From NCBI GenBank assembly GCA_947176455.1, contig CAMWQQ010000133.1, forward strand, positions 1-5,428: a stretch of 5,428 nt of DNA, written 5' to 3'. A model generated the notes under the pieces. It had not been told where the DNA came from, did not search any database, and saw only the letters and a program-made list of their open reading frames with translations. Source of the DNA: an uncultured Odoribacter sp. (GTDB lineage: Bacteria > Bacteroidota > Bacteroidia > Bacteroidales > Marinifilaceae). The position numbers were made by a program, and so were the translations under genes. Of this stretch, positions 1 through 5,428 are shown piece after piece; within the stretch, counting starts at the first letter, position 1, and the number at the start of each line of letters is the position of its first letter.

Positions 1-1
1 G

Positions 2-202
2 GCGATTGTCTGCATCGTGGGCGATTTTGCCGCCGGCAAGGCAGGATTGGACGCCCTGGTGCTGAACGCTCTGTCAGACGTTCCTTTGCGCATGATTTCC
101 TACGGAGGTAGCGAGCACAACATTTCCGTGCTGGTCAAGGAGGAAGACAAGAAAAAGGCGATGAGCGACCTGAGTCACAAATTGCTGGACGTACAAGAAT
201 AA
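2..202 (+). CDS. lysC: Aspartate kinase, C-terminal end (partial)
   Basis: Only the last 66 residues are present; the gene begins outside the window and is open from the left edge in frame 2. Aspartate kinase phosphorylates L-aspartate with ATP, the first step towards lysine/diaminopimelate, threonine and methionine, in the cytoplasm. The visible part is the end of the C-terminal ACT regulatory region. It reads VGDFAAGKAG, then DVPLRMISYGGSEHNISVLV, then EEDKKKAMSDLSHKLL, matching the final ACT strand-helix unit of LysC-type kinases (compare the ISYG(A/G)S..N(I/L) signature). It resembles monofunctional Bacteroidales LysC and there is no homoserine dehydrogenase domain after it, since a TAA stop follows at 200-202. 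The next gene, lysA, starts 56 bases downstream on the same strand, suggesting a lysine operon. An in-frame GTG at 17 is not the start, because coding continues upstream. The identification is from remembered family sequence patterns. Confidence 0.88.
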   Translation, partial: AIVCIVGDFAAGKAGLDALVLNALSDVPLRMISYGGSEHNISVLVKEEDKKKAMSDLSHKLLDVQE

Positions 203-258
203 ACGTCACCGCCCGTCCCGGATATTTTGTCCCTCGAACAACCGTAAAACCGATTCCG

Positions 259-1398
259 ATGAGAAACCTCGAGCAAATCAAACGCCTGTCCACCCCGTCC
301 TATTATTACGACATCGAATTACTCGATGAGACCCTGCACGCATTGCACAAAGAAGCCGACGCATACGGCTATCACGTGCATTATGCCGTCAAGGCAAATG
401 CCAATCCCGTATTGCTCAAGCGCATCAGCCGGCAAGGACTGGGAGCGGACTGCGTCAGTGGCAATGAAATCAAGCGGGCACTGGAATGCGGTTTTCCTGC
501 CGACAGCATCGTTTATGCCGGGGTTGGAAAAAGCGATGCAGAAATAGAACTGGCACTGGAGCAGGACATTTTCTGCTTCAACTGCGAATCACTGCCGGAA
601 ATACAAGTCATCGACGAAATAGCGGGACGCATGGGCAAAAAGGCAAAAATCGCCCTGCGCATCAACCCGAATGTCGATGCCCACACCCACCATTACATCA
701 CGACGGGCATTGAAGAAAACAAATTCGGCATATACCTGTATGACTTGGAGCACGTGGTGCAGGAAACATTGCAACGGTCGCACATTCAATTGACAGGCTT
801 GCATTTTCACATCGGCTCGCAAATCACCGACATGAGCGTTTTTCGAGGACTTTGCATCCGAGCGAATGAAATTCAGGCAAACCTGAAAGAACACGGTCTG
901 ATTCTACCCCATATCAATTTCGGAGGAGGTTTGGGCATCAACTACCAGGAACCCGACCGGCAACCCATAGCGGATTTCAAGGCTTATTTCGCCACCTTCG
1001 CCCGATTTTTTGAACCGATGCCTCACCAGCAGGTTCACTTTGAACTGGGCAGGTCGGTCGTAGCCCAGTGTGGCAATCTGATTGCCAAGGTATTGTATGT
1101 AAAAGAGGGAAAGAATCGGAGATTCGTCATCCTGGACGCAGGTATGAACGATTTGTTGCGCCCCGCTCTCTACCAAGCATTCCACCAAATGGAGAACCTC
1201 ACCTCAAACCTGCCGGAAGCAAAATACGACATCGTCGGACCGATTTGCGAATCCGCCGACTGCTTCGGCAAAGACATCGCCCTCAACGCCACCCAACGTG
1301 GCGACCTCATCGCTATCCGCTCTTGTGGCGCCTACGGTGAAACCATGGCATCCCGCTACAACCTACGCGACCTACCCCACTGCGCCTACTCGGAATAA
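259..1398 (+). CDS. lysA: Diaminopimelate decarboxylase
   Basis: This PLP-dependent cytoplasmic enzyme decarboxylates meso-2,6-diaminopimelate to L-lysine, the last step of the pathway. The 379 residues form a fold-type III (alanine racemase-like) barrel followed by a beta domain. HYAVKANANP at 41-50 carries the PLP lysine K45. LHFHIGSQI at 181-189 and the glycine-rich FGGGLGINY at 221-229 bind cofactor phosphate. FELGRSVVA at 261-269 is the EPGR-type segment with Leu in place of the common Pro, which I recall from Bacteroidales homologues. DAGMNDLLRPALY is at 293-305, GPICESAD at 327-334 has the active-site C330, and GAYGETMASRYN is at 357-368. Ornithine/arginine decarboxylases share the fold, but GPICESAD and the lysC neighbour favour LysA. 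The length is slightly below E. coli LysA (about 420) and normal for Bacteroidales. The ATG at 259 leaves the usual short N-terminus before STPSYYYD. No Shine-Dalgarno sequence is visible. The gene looks intact. Confidence 0.96.
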   Translation: MRNLEQIKRLSTPSYYYDIELLDETLHALHKEADAYGYHVHYAVKANANPVLLKRISRQGLGADCVSGNEIKRALECGFPADSIVYAGVGKSDAEIELALEQDIFCFNCESLPEIQVIDEIAGRMGKKAKIALRINPNVDAHTHHYITTGIEENKFGIYLYDLEHVVQETLQRSHIQLTGLHFHIGSQITDMSVFRGLCIRANEIQANLKEHGLILPHINFGGGLGINYQEPDRQPIADFKAYFATFARFFEPMPHQQVHFELGRSVVAQCGNLIAKVLYVKEGKNRRFVILDAGMNDLLRPALYQAFHQMENLTSNLPEAKYDIVGPICESADCFGKDIALNATQRGDLIAIRSCGAYGETMASRYNLRDLPHCAYSE

Positions 1399-1428
1399 CC
1401 GGCAAAAAATATGCCCTAAACTCAGTTT

Positions 1429-1463
1429 TTTGTAAAAATTGCGGTTATAATCGCAGAAATTTG
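1429..1463 (+). promoter_or_regulatory. Possible promoter of the fic gene (Bacteroidota-type)
   Basis: The Bacteroidota sigma factor prefers TTTG near -33 and TAnnTTTG near -7. A TTTG lies at 1429-1432 and GAAATTTG at 1456-1463, which matches the -7 box except for its first base. The spacer is 23 bases, a little longer than the usual 19-21. Transcription would start around 1468-1472, leaving a leader of roughly 25 bases before the ATG at 1496. A TATAAT string at 1446-1451 is probably irrelevant in this phylum and has no -35 partner. The call is tentative, since AT-rich sequence gives such matches often. Confidence 0.33.
1440..1455. promoter_or_regulatory. Imperfect palindrome, candidate operator upstream of fic
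   Basis: TGCGGTTATAATCGCA is a 16-bp palindrome with a single mismatched pair (G1444 opposite T1451). It sits between the proposed -33 and -7 elements, where a bound protein would block RNA polymerase. The downstream gene encodes a protein with an AbiEi-like winged-helix N-terminus, and AbiEi antitoxins are known to bind inverted repeats in their own promoters. Autoregulation is therefore a reasonable guess. The symmetry is visible in the sequence; the regulatory role is inferred. Confidence 0.4.
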
Positions 1464-1495
1464 TACCTTGTCGTCTCTTAATCGTGATTTTTTGT

Positions 1496-2986
1496 ATGGC
1501 AGTAAAAGTTGACACCAGAAAAGAAATAATCTTCGGCTCATCAGATGCAAACGTTTCTCGCGAACTGACAAAGAAAGAGAAGAACGGTGAACTTCGCAAA
1601 GTAGCACCACGCATTTACACCTCGAATCTTGTGGACAGTCTGGAAAATATTGTACGTCGCAATCTTATTGACATTCTGGTTTATCGTTACCCCAATGCCC
1701 TCATAAGCCATCGTAGCGCCAAGGAAATGCGACCCACTGCCACCGGTGATTTCTTCCTGACCAACTCAACAACAAGGCGAGTAACCGATTTACCGGGCAT
1801 AACCTTAAATTTCATCAAGGGACCCAAAGCGACTTCCCAGGATATTCCGTTAATGGGGATACACATATCTGGCGAGTACAGGTATATGCTTGAGAATATG
1901 CAAATATCCAGAAAATCAGGCGATGAGTCACGTATTTTACCAATAAGCGTCATAGAAAACAAACTCGAACAACTGTTACTTACAGGGGGAGAAGACCGGC
2001 TGAACCAATACCGGGATGAATTGAGGAAAGTAGCTAACGAATTGGGTATGCAGACCGAATTTGCCAAACTCAACAATATCATTTCGGCATTACTTTCAAC
2101 TCACAATACCAAGGTATTGTCAACCGATTCCGCCAAAGCTCTTGCCTCCGGAAATCCCTTTGACCCAACAAGAGTAGAATTATTTGAGATTCTTTTTGAG
2201 GAAATAAAAGACCGATATTTCATCATCCGCAACAATCGCAATACGGACGAAGAATCGTTTCGTCTTTTCTCGTTCTTTGAAAGCTACTTTTCAAATTACA
2301 TAGAAGGAACAGAGTTTGACGTAGAGGAGGCAAAGGCTATTGTCGACTCCGGAATTCCTATGCCCCGACGAAACGAAGATTCGCATGACATACTCGGTAC
2401 CTTCAAAATATTGTCGAACCGTGCCGAGATGATGCAAACACCAACATCTCCCAAAGAATTGTTTGCCATTCTGAGTCATCGGCATTCCGTTCTACTCGAA
2501 GGCAGACCGCACATGAACCCCGGTGTTTTCAAAATGAAGAACAACCGTGCCGGACAAACTGAATTTGTCGCTCATCAACTTGTGAAAGGCACCCTTTCAC
2601 AAGGTTTCAAGTATTACGCCGCACTGACCGACCCGTTTGCCCGAGCAATCTTCATTATGTTTATGATTAGTGAAGTACATCCATTCAACGACGGGAACGG
2701 ACGCATTGCCCGTGTGATGATGAACGCAGAATTAGTACGGGCAGACCAATCACGCATCATCGTACCGACCGTATTCCGTGAAGATTACCTATTAGCGTTA
2801 CGCAAACTGACTCGTCGTAAAGACCCGCTGGCATATATCAACGTTATGACAAAACTTCACCAATTCAGCGACAATCTCTACGGTAACGACTTTACAGAAC
2901 TGAAAAACTACCTAGCAACCTGCAACGCCTATGAAGAACCCTCACAAGCCAGATTACAAATCATCAACAGGTCTATCAAGAAATAG
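1496..2986 (+). CDS. Fic-family protein with AbiEi-like winged-helix N-terminus
   Basis: Fic enzymes transfer AMP (sometimes other phosphate-containing groups) from nucleotides to target protein hydroxyls; here the target is unknown. In the 496-residue product, residues 395-406 are HPFNDGNGRIAR, the complete catalytic motif with H395 as general base, an acidic metal ligand (D398), the GNG anion hole and the final Arg. SNYIEG at 266-271 fits the (S/T)xxxE(G/N) inhibitory helix, whose Glu (E270) normally blocks ATP binding. Lying N-terminal to the catalytic motif makes this a class II, self-inhibited Fic. Residues about 15-135 resemble AbiEi antitoxins: SRELTKKEKNGELRKVAPRIYT, then a helix, NALISHRSA, LPGI at 99-102 and YMLEN at 130-134. 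This suggests DNA binding and is my inference. I start at ATG 1496; an in-frame GTG at 1484 adds only MIFC. The gene is AT-rich compared with both flanks, suggesting horizontal acquisition. It stands alone on its strand and converges on mmcQ. A separate downstream partner is absent. Confidence 0.9.
   Translation: MAVKVDTRKEIIFGSSDANVSRELTKKEKNGELRKVAPRIYTSNLVDSLENIVRRNLIDILVYRYPNALISHRSAKEMRPTATGDFFLTNSTTRRVTDLPGITLNFIKGPKATSQDIPLMGIHISGEYRYMLENMQISRKSGDESRILPISVIENKLEQLLLTGGEDRLNQYRDELRKVANELGMQTEFAKLNNIISALLSTHNTKVLSTDSAKALASGNPFDPTRVELFEILFEEIKDRYFIIRNNRNTDEESFRLFSFFESYFSNYIEGTEFDVEEAKAIVDSGIPMPRRNEDSHDILGTFKILSNRAEMMQTPTSPKELFAILSHRHSVLLEGRPHMNPGVFKMKNNRAGQTEFVAHQLVKGTLSQGFKYYAALTDPFARAIFIMFMISEVHPFNDGNGRIARVMMNAELVRADQSRIIVPTVFREDYLLALRKLTRRKDPLAYINVMTKLHQFSDNLYGNDFTELKNYLATCNAYEEPSQARLQIINRSIKK
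2579..2603. repeat. Perfect 11-bp inverted repeat inside fic
   Basis: CTTGTGAAAGG at 2579-2589 and its exact reverse complement CCTTTCACAAG at 2593-2603 are separated by only CAC. Two more pairs (A2577-T2606 and A2578-T2605) form if G2604 is bulged. The repeat encodes part of the segment LVKGTLSQGF, about 75 bases before the catalytic motif. No T-run follows on either strand, so it is not a standard intrinsic terminator. It could form a strong mRNA hairpin or a DNA cruciform. The function is unknown. Confidence 0.75.
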
Positions 2987-3034
2987 TACCATAGGATAGG
3001 CGATACCGTCAACGTTTTTTCTTGGTATATTTCT
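2979..3034. repeat. Imperfect inverted repeat across the convergent fic/mmcQ junction
   Basis: AGAAATAGTACCA at 2979-2991 pairs with TGGTATATTTCT at 3023-3034: 12 pairs with one bulged base (G2986), around a 31-base loop. The left arm covers the fic stop codon and the right arm lies in the last codons of mmcQ. The two genes end only 22 bases apart, so there is little room for separate terminators, and this element could limit read-through in both directions. A T6 run (3015-3020) lies in the loop rather than after the stem, so this is not a typical terminator. Confidence 0.35.
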
Positions 3035-3362
3035 CTCTGACAAGCTCATAGGAGCGTTTGACGAGGGCATATATTTTGCTTTCCGGAACATCTCCGTTCA
3101 GCTCTATCTGAATCCAATGGCGCAAACTTGAATTCATCGGGTGACTCACGAACGAATGGTTCATCCGAATTTCCTCCACTTCTTCGGGGGTAGATTTCAC
3201 AGTTATGTTTGTAAAATCTTCTATATCAACGAAACAAAACATATGTTCAAGCACATAGAACACCAATATGGTATCGTAACGTCTGGCGAACTTCCCGAAA
3301 GGCATTTTCTCGGTCACCCCCTCCATGGAGAGGCAAAATTCTCGGAAATCCTCAATATTCAT
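3009..3362 (-). CDS. MmcQ/YjbR family protein
   Basis: This 117-residue protein matches the MmcQ/YjbR family, small cytoplasmic proteins of CyaY-like alpha-beta fold. They are often labelled DNA-binding, but their physiological role is unknown. Family landmarks are the N-terminal helix NIEDFREFCLSMEGVTEKMPFG, where the PFG turn at 21-23 is the hallmark, then the strand pair YDTILVFYVLEHMFCFVDI. VKSTPEEVEEIR follows, then the HWIQIELNGDVPES segment (about 82-95) and a C-terminal helix ALVKRSYELVREKYTKKKR. The length is normal, so the gene is complete. The start is supported by AGGAAGG just upstream of the ATG. It lies 24 bases after floA on the same strand and is probably the last gene of the nfeD-floA-mmcQ operon. 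It converges on fic with 22 bases between the stops. The family call is secure; the function is not known. Confidence 0.9.
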   Translation of the reverse strand: MNIEDFREFCLSMEGVTEKMPFGKFARRYDTILVFYVLEHMFCFVDIEDFTNITVKSTPEEVEEIRMNHSFVSHPMNSSLRHWIQIELNGDVPESKIYALVKRSYELVREKYTKKKR

Positions 3363-3363
3363 T

Positions 3364-3370
3364 CCTTCCT
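3364..3370 (-). promoter_or_regulatory. Shine-Dalgarno-like site for the mmcQ-family gene
   Basis: On the minus strand AGGAAGG is followed by one A and then the ATG. The upstream AGGA half leaves four bases before the start. Most other starts in the window have no such purine box, so this site helps fix the start at 3362. It also suggests independent translation initiation after the floA stop. Confidence 0.45.
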
Positions 3371-3386
3371 ATTTCAATCGAAAGTC

Positions 3387-4388
3387 TTATCCGATTTTAT
3401 CCGTCTTTTTCTTGCTGTTCTCTGCCGGTTTCGCAATAGATTCGCGCATCTGCGTGTCAGCCTCGATGTTTTTCATCCGGTAATAATCCATAACGCCCAG
3501 GTTGCCGGAACGGAAAGCCTCGGACATGGCAAGCGGGATGTTCGCTTCTGCCTCAATCACCTTGGCTTTCATCTCCTGCGCCAACGCCTTCATCTCCTGC
3601 TCGCGGGCAACCGCCATGGCTCTTCTCTCCTCCGCCTTTGCCTGCGCAATCTTCAAGTCCGCCTCCGCCTGGTCTATCTGCAAACCGGCACCGATGTTCT
3701 TGCCCACGTCGATGTCCGCAATATCAATGGACAATATTTCAAAGGCAGTTCCCGAATCCAACCCTTTTTCCAACACCACCTTGGAAATAAAATCGGGATT
3801 CTCCATAACCGCCTTGTGGGACTCGGACGAACCGATAGAAGACACTATCCCCTCGCCCACACGTGCCAACACGGTTTCTTCTCCGGCACCACCGACCAGA
3901 CGCTTGATGTTCGCCCGAACCGTCACACGCGCTTTGGCAATCAACTGAATTCCGTCTTTGGCAACGGCTGTCACCGGAGGCGTATTGATGACCTTGGGGT
4001 TCACGCTCATCTGTACCGCCTCGAACACATCACGTCCCGCCAAATCAACCGCGGTCGCAATCTGAAAAGTCAGGTCGATATTCGCCTTGGAGGCAGACAC
4101 CAAAGCATGCACCACCTGTGCGACGTGTCCGCCGGCAAGATAATGTGCCTCCAGCAAATCGCGATACAACTCGATGCCGGCTTTCCTGCCTTCAATCATC
4201 GCCCCCACAATCACAGTCGGTGGCACTTTGCGCCAGCGCATCAGAATCAACTGCAACAAGGAAATCTTCACATCCGACACCAATGCCTGAAACCACAAGC
4301 CCAGCGGAATAAAATACAAAATAATCCACAACAGAAACAAACCTCCTGCAATGGCAGACACCAACAATAGGACTGCGTTATTTTCCAT
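3387..4388 (-). CDS. floA: Flotillin-like protein FloA
   Basis: FloA proteins (UPF0365, YqfA in Bacillus subtilis, about 331 residues) are bacterial flotillins that oligomerise in the membrane and organise functional microdomains, affecting signalling, secretion and fluidity. The 333 residues show a hydrophobic N-terminal anchor (about 6-28, [20 protein letters not shown]). A membrane-associated stretch [15 protein letters not shown] (43-57) follows, with the family-typical [14 protein letters not shown] after it. The SPFH/band-7 part is roughly 110-235: [67 protein letters not shown] Glu/Ala/Lys-rich coiled coil spans about 238-290 and contains a repeated heptad, [12 protein letters not shown]. 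The C-terminus is basic and polar. The ATG comes one base after the nfeD stop (TGATATG), so the two are translationally coupled. NfeD proteins are the usual partners of flotillins, which supports both calls. The gene looks complete. A long opposite-strand open frame here is a shadow of this GC-rich gene. Confidence 0.96.
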   Translation of the reverse strand: MENNAVLLLVSAIAGGLFLLWIILYFIPLGLWFQALVSDVKISLLQLILMRWRKVPPTVIVGAMIEGRKAGIELYRDLLEAHYLAGGHVAQVVHALVSASKANIDLTFQIATAVDLAGRDVFEAVQMSVNPKVINTPPVTAVAKDGIQLIAKARVTVRANIKRLVGGAGEETVLARVGEGIVSSIGSSESHKAVMENPDFISKVVLEKGLDSGTAFEILSIDIADIDVGKNIGAGLQIDQAEADLKIAQAKAEERRAMAVAREQEMKALAQEMKAKVIEAEANIPLAMSEAFRSGNLGVMDYYRMKNIEADTQMRESIAKPAENSKKKTDKIG

Positions 4389-4389
4389 A

Positions 4390-4857
4390 TCAAACCGTTT
4401 TTAATTTTACAACAATCTTATTCTTAAATACCTTTACCACTTCCACCGGTTGACGGGCATCAATGTATCCGGACTGAGACTCCGCTTCCGCGACGACCTC
4501 ACCCACCTGCACGTTACCCATAGGTGCCAGACGGCTCAACGTCACTCCCGTATCACCTACCCGCACCGAAGTGTCCACGCCTTCCACCGAACCGTCCAAT
4601 TGCGTATGCAGGCTGAATCTCTTCCAGGTCTTGGAACGCAAGGCATACCACGTCACTCCGAAACCGAACAACGTCGCCGTCAACAGGATAATATGTCCCG
4701 TTACGGTCCCATAAAAAGAATAACCGCAATAAATACCGGCAATCATACACCCGAAACCCAATATCCCGACCACATTGACTCCCGGAAAAACCAGGAACTC
4801 CATAATCACCAACATTGCTCCAAGCAATATCAGTCCGACAATGACCAATCCTTCCAT
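4390..4857 (-). CDS. NfeD-like membrane protein, short form
   Basis: NfeD proteins are small membrane proteins that partner flotillins. This is the short form, without the N-terminal ClpP-like serine protease domain of long NfeD. The 155-residue product has three likely membrane segments: about 3-19 ([17 protein letters not shown]), 28-46 and 54-72. A basic linker RSKTWKRF follows, and then an OB-fold region (about 97-155) with [32 protein letters not shown] and the last strand NKIVVKL. I chose the ATG at 4857 because family members begin right at the first membrane helix. A GTG at 4944 would add 29 residues with no family resemblance and would overlap the upstream esterase stop. No Shine-Dalgarno sequence is visible. 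It lies one base from floA, as in known nfeD-flotillin pairs, and the protein probably helps assemble or position the FloA complex. Confidence 0.9.
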   Translation of the reverse strand: MEGLVIVGLILLGAMLVIMEFLVFPGVNVVGILGFGCMIAGIYCGYSFYGTVTGHIILLTATLFGFGVTWYALRSKTWKRFSLHTQLDGSVEGVDTSVRVGDTGVTLSRLAPMGNVQVGEVVAEAESQSGYIDARQPVEVVKVFKNKIVVKLKTV

Positions 4858-4864
4858 AAATACG

Positions 4865-4878
4865 TCAGTTTGAACTGA
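4865..4878. promoter_or_regulatory. 14-bp inverted repeat upstream of nfeD
   Basis: TCAGTT-TG-AACTGA has perfect 6-bp arms around two bases and lies 8-21 bases upstream of the chosen nfeD start. It follows a weak promoter-like element, so it could be an operator or leader structure for the nfeD-floA-mmcQ operon. The symmetry is plain to see. A repeat this short could arise by chance, and the role is inferred. Confidence 0.3.
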
Positions 4879-4881
4879 GGA

Positions 4882-4908
4882 TAAAGATATGATTTTTCCG
4901 TTAACAAA
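4882..4908 (-). promoter_or_regulatory. Weak promoter candidate for nfeD-floA-mmcQ
   Basis: On the minus strand TTTG at 4908-4905 is followed by TATCTTTA at 4889-4882, one base off the Bacteroidota -7 box TAnnTTTG. The 15-base spacer is shorter than usual, which weakens the case. It lies in the 79-base gap between the esterase stop and the nfeD start, the only place where the operon could have its own promoter. If it is not real, the operon is read through from the esterase gene. Confidence 0.2.
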
Positions 4909-4936
4909 CCATACTTCCGACCCGAATTTGTCCGGA

Positions 4937-5428
4937 CTATTCACCGCTTTGGAAAGTGGAAGCAGGCAATCCCTCGCCGTTCACCAGATTCCCGACGGAA
5001 TAAGGTTGCCAGCCGTAGCGCACCCGACACGGCTCCTTCACCCGGTTCGCCCGCACTTTCACCTGCTCACCCACGACTACCGCCTCCGCCGGATAAAATA
5101 AACCGTCCGGTCCGGCAATGTCGAATCCCGCCAAAGGCTTCCCGTCGGAAGATTTCATATCTTGCCCGTTGACAAACGACACCCACGCCGCCCCTTTTCG
5201 GAAAACGACCGTTGAAAACATCGGCCCCGAAGCGACCACCTCTTTTCGTCCGTAAGTGCCGTTCAATGCCAAACGCCCCAAGCGCTCGCCCACCTCCTTT
5301 TTCCGCACCGGATGCACGTCGGTCGGATGTCCCAGGTCGCTGCACACCGCCATACCGCAATGCTCCGTTCCCTGCGCCAGACGACGCTGACTGTCCCGGA
5401 AATGAGGCCAGCTCGGACGATTCAGACT
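4937..5428 (-). CDS. Sialate O-acetylesterase-like protein, C-terminal part (partial)
   Basis: The gene enters from the right edge; 163 C-terminal residues and the TAG stop are present. Sialate O-acetylesterases are SGNH-fold, usually exported, hydrolases that remove O-acetyl groups from sialic acids (in Bacteroidota also from other acetylated glycans), allowing sialidase action on host mucins. In the visible part, WPHFRDSQRR is followed by GMAVCSDLGHPTDVHP, which carries the Asp-Val-His expected to hold the catalytic histidine (codons at 5312-5320). KKEVGERLGRLALNGTYG follows, then a beta-rich tail ending VRYGWQPYSVGNLVNGEGLPAS, typical of the family. The N-terminal signal peptide and the GDS nucleophile block lie outside the window. 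The coding runs upstream of the internal ATG at 5353, so that codon is not the start. The gene ends 79 bases before nfeD on the same strand. The exact substrate cannot be decided from this fragment. Confidence 0.9.
   Translation of the reverse strand, partial: SLNRPSWPHFRDSQRRLAQGTEHCGMAVCSDLGHPTDVHPVRKKEVGERLGRLALNGTYGRKEVVASGPMFSTVVFRKGAAWVSFVNGQDMKSSDGKPLAGFDIAGPDGLFYPAEAVVVGEQVKVRANRVKEPCRVRYGWQPYSVGNLVNGEGLPASTFQSGE

Noticed and set aside
203..258. Promoter-like TATTTTG in the lysC-lysA gap
   Set aside because: It is one base too short for TAnnTTTG and has no TTTG at the right distance. The 56-base gap is consistent with simple co-transcription.
1044..1087. Two adjacent hairpins in lysA: ACTGGGC/GCCCAGT and TGGCAAT/ATTGCCA
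   Set aside because: Seven-pair stems are expected a few times by chance in a window this size, and the region encodes conserved LysA residues (LGRSVVAQCGNLIAK), so no extra role is needed.
1401..1432. Possible lysA terminator: GGCA-AAAAATA-TGCC, or A6 at 1404-1409 pairing with T6 at 1426-1431
   Set aside because: The GC-containing stem is only four pairs and the T6 run is 10 bases away from it. The alternative stem is almost all A-U. Neither is convincing as an intrinsic terminator.
1484..1495. GTG at 1484 as the start of the Fic protein
   Set aside because: It adds only four residues (MIFC), and the nearby ATG at 1496 gives a more natural N-terminus MAVKVDTRKE. Without a ribosome-binding site the choice is not absolute.
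2276..2295. TTTGAAA/TTTCAAA inverted repeat in fic
   Set aside because: Seven A/T-rich pairs in an AT-rich gene are likely chance, unlike the perfect 11-bp repeat at 2579-2603.
3141..4370. A 409-codon open frame on the + strand opposite floA and the mmcQ-family gene
   Set aside because: Its product is rich in His, Arg and Gln with no recognisable domain, while the minus strand gives clear FloA and MmcQ/YjbR proteins. It is an antisense shadow of GC-rich codons.
5067..5360. Second minus-strand open frame of 97 codons at the right end
   Set aside because: It is out of frame with the sialate O-acetylesterase-like coding sequence, and its Gly/Arg-rich product resembles no family.

Overview
The window looks like a chromosomal stretch from a Bacteroidota (probably Bacteroidales) bacterium. 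The encoded proteins resemble the Bacteroides/Parabacteroides versions of LysC, LysA, FloA and the MmcQ/YjbR protein. Most genes lack a clear Shine-Dalgarno sequence, which is usual for the phylum. I cannot name the genus from this sequence alone.

Left part (1-1398, + strand): the last 66 residues of a lysine-sensitive-type aspartate kinase (lysC) are followed after 56 bases by a complete diaminopimelate decarboxylase (lysA). These are the first and last dedicated enzymes of the diaminopimelate/lysine route, and they probably form a lysine operon.

Middle part (1399-2986, + strand): a 97-base intergenic region carries a possible promoter and a 16-bp imperfect palindrome. It precedes a ~496-residue Fic-family protein. 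This protein joins an AbiEi-like winged-helix N-terminus to a Fic domain with an intact HPFNDGNGRIAR motif and an N-terminal SNYIEG inhibitory motif. It is visibly more AT-rich than its neighbours and looks like an accessory gene set between housekeeping genes. Its coding sequence contains a perfect 11-bp inverted repeat.

Right part (3009-5428, - strand, converging on the Fic gene): read in its own direction it runs from the C-terminal 163 residues of a sialate O-acetylesterase-like protein to a short NfeD-type membrane protein, then the flotillin-like FloA, then a small MmcQ/YjbR-family protein. The nfeD and floA genes are 1 base apart and floA and mmcQ 24 bases apart, so these three are very probably co-transcribed. 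NfeD plus FloA is the known membrane-microdomain pair. The esterase belongs to carbohydrate (host glycan) use, and its link to the operon is only positional.

The most interesting part is the fic locus: an apparent single-gene fusion of a toxin-like AMP-transferase fold with an antitoxin-type DNA-binding domain, with a candidate operator in its own promoter region.
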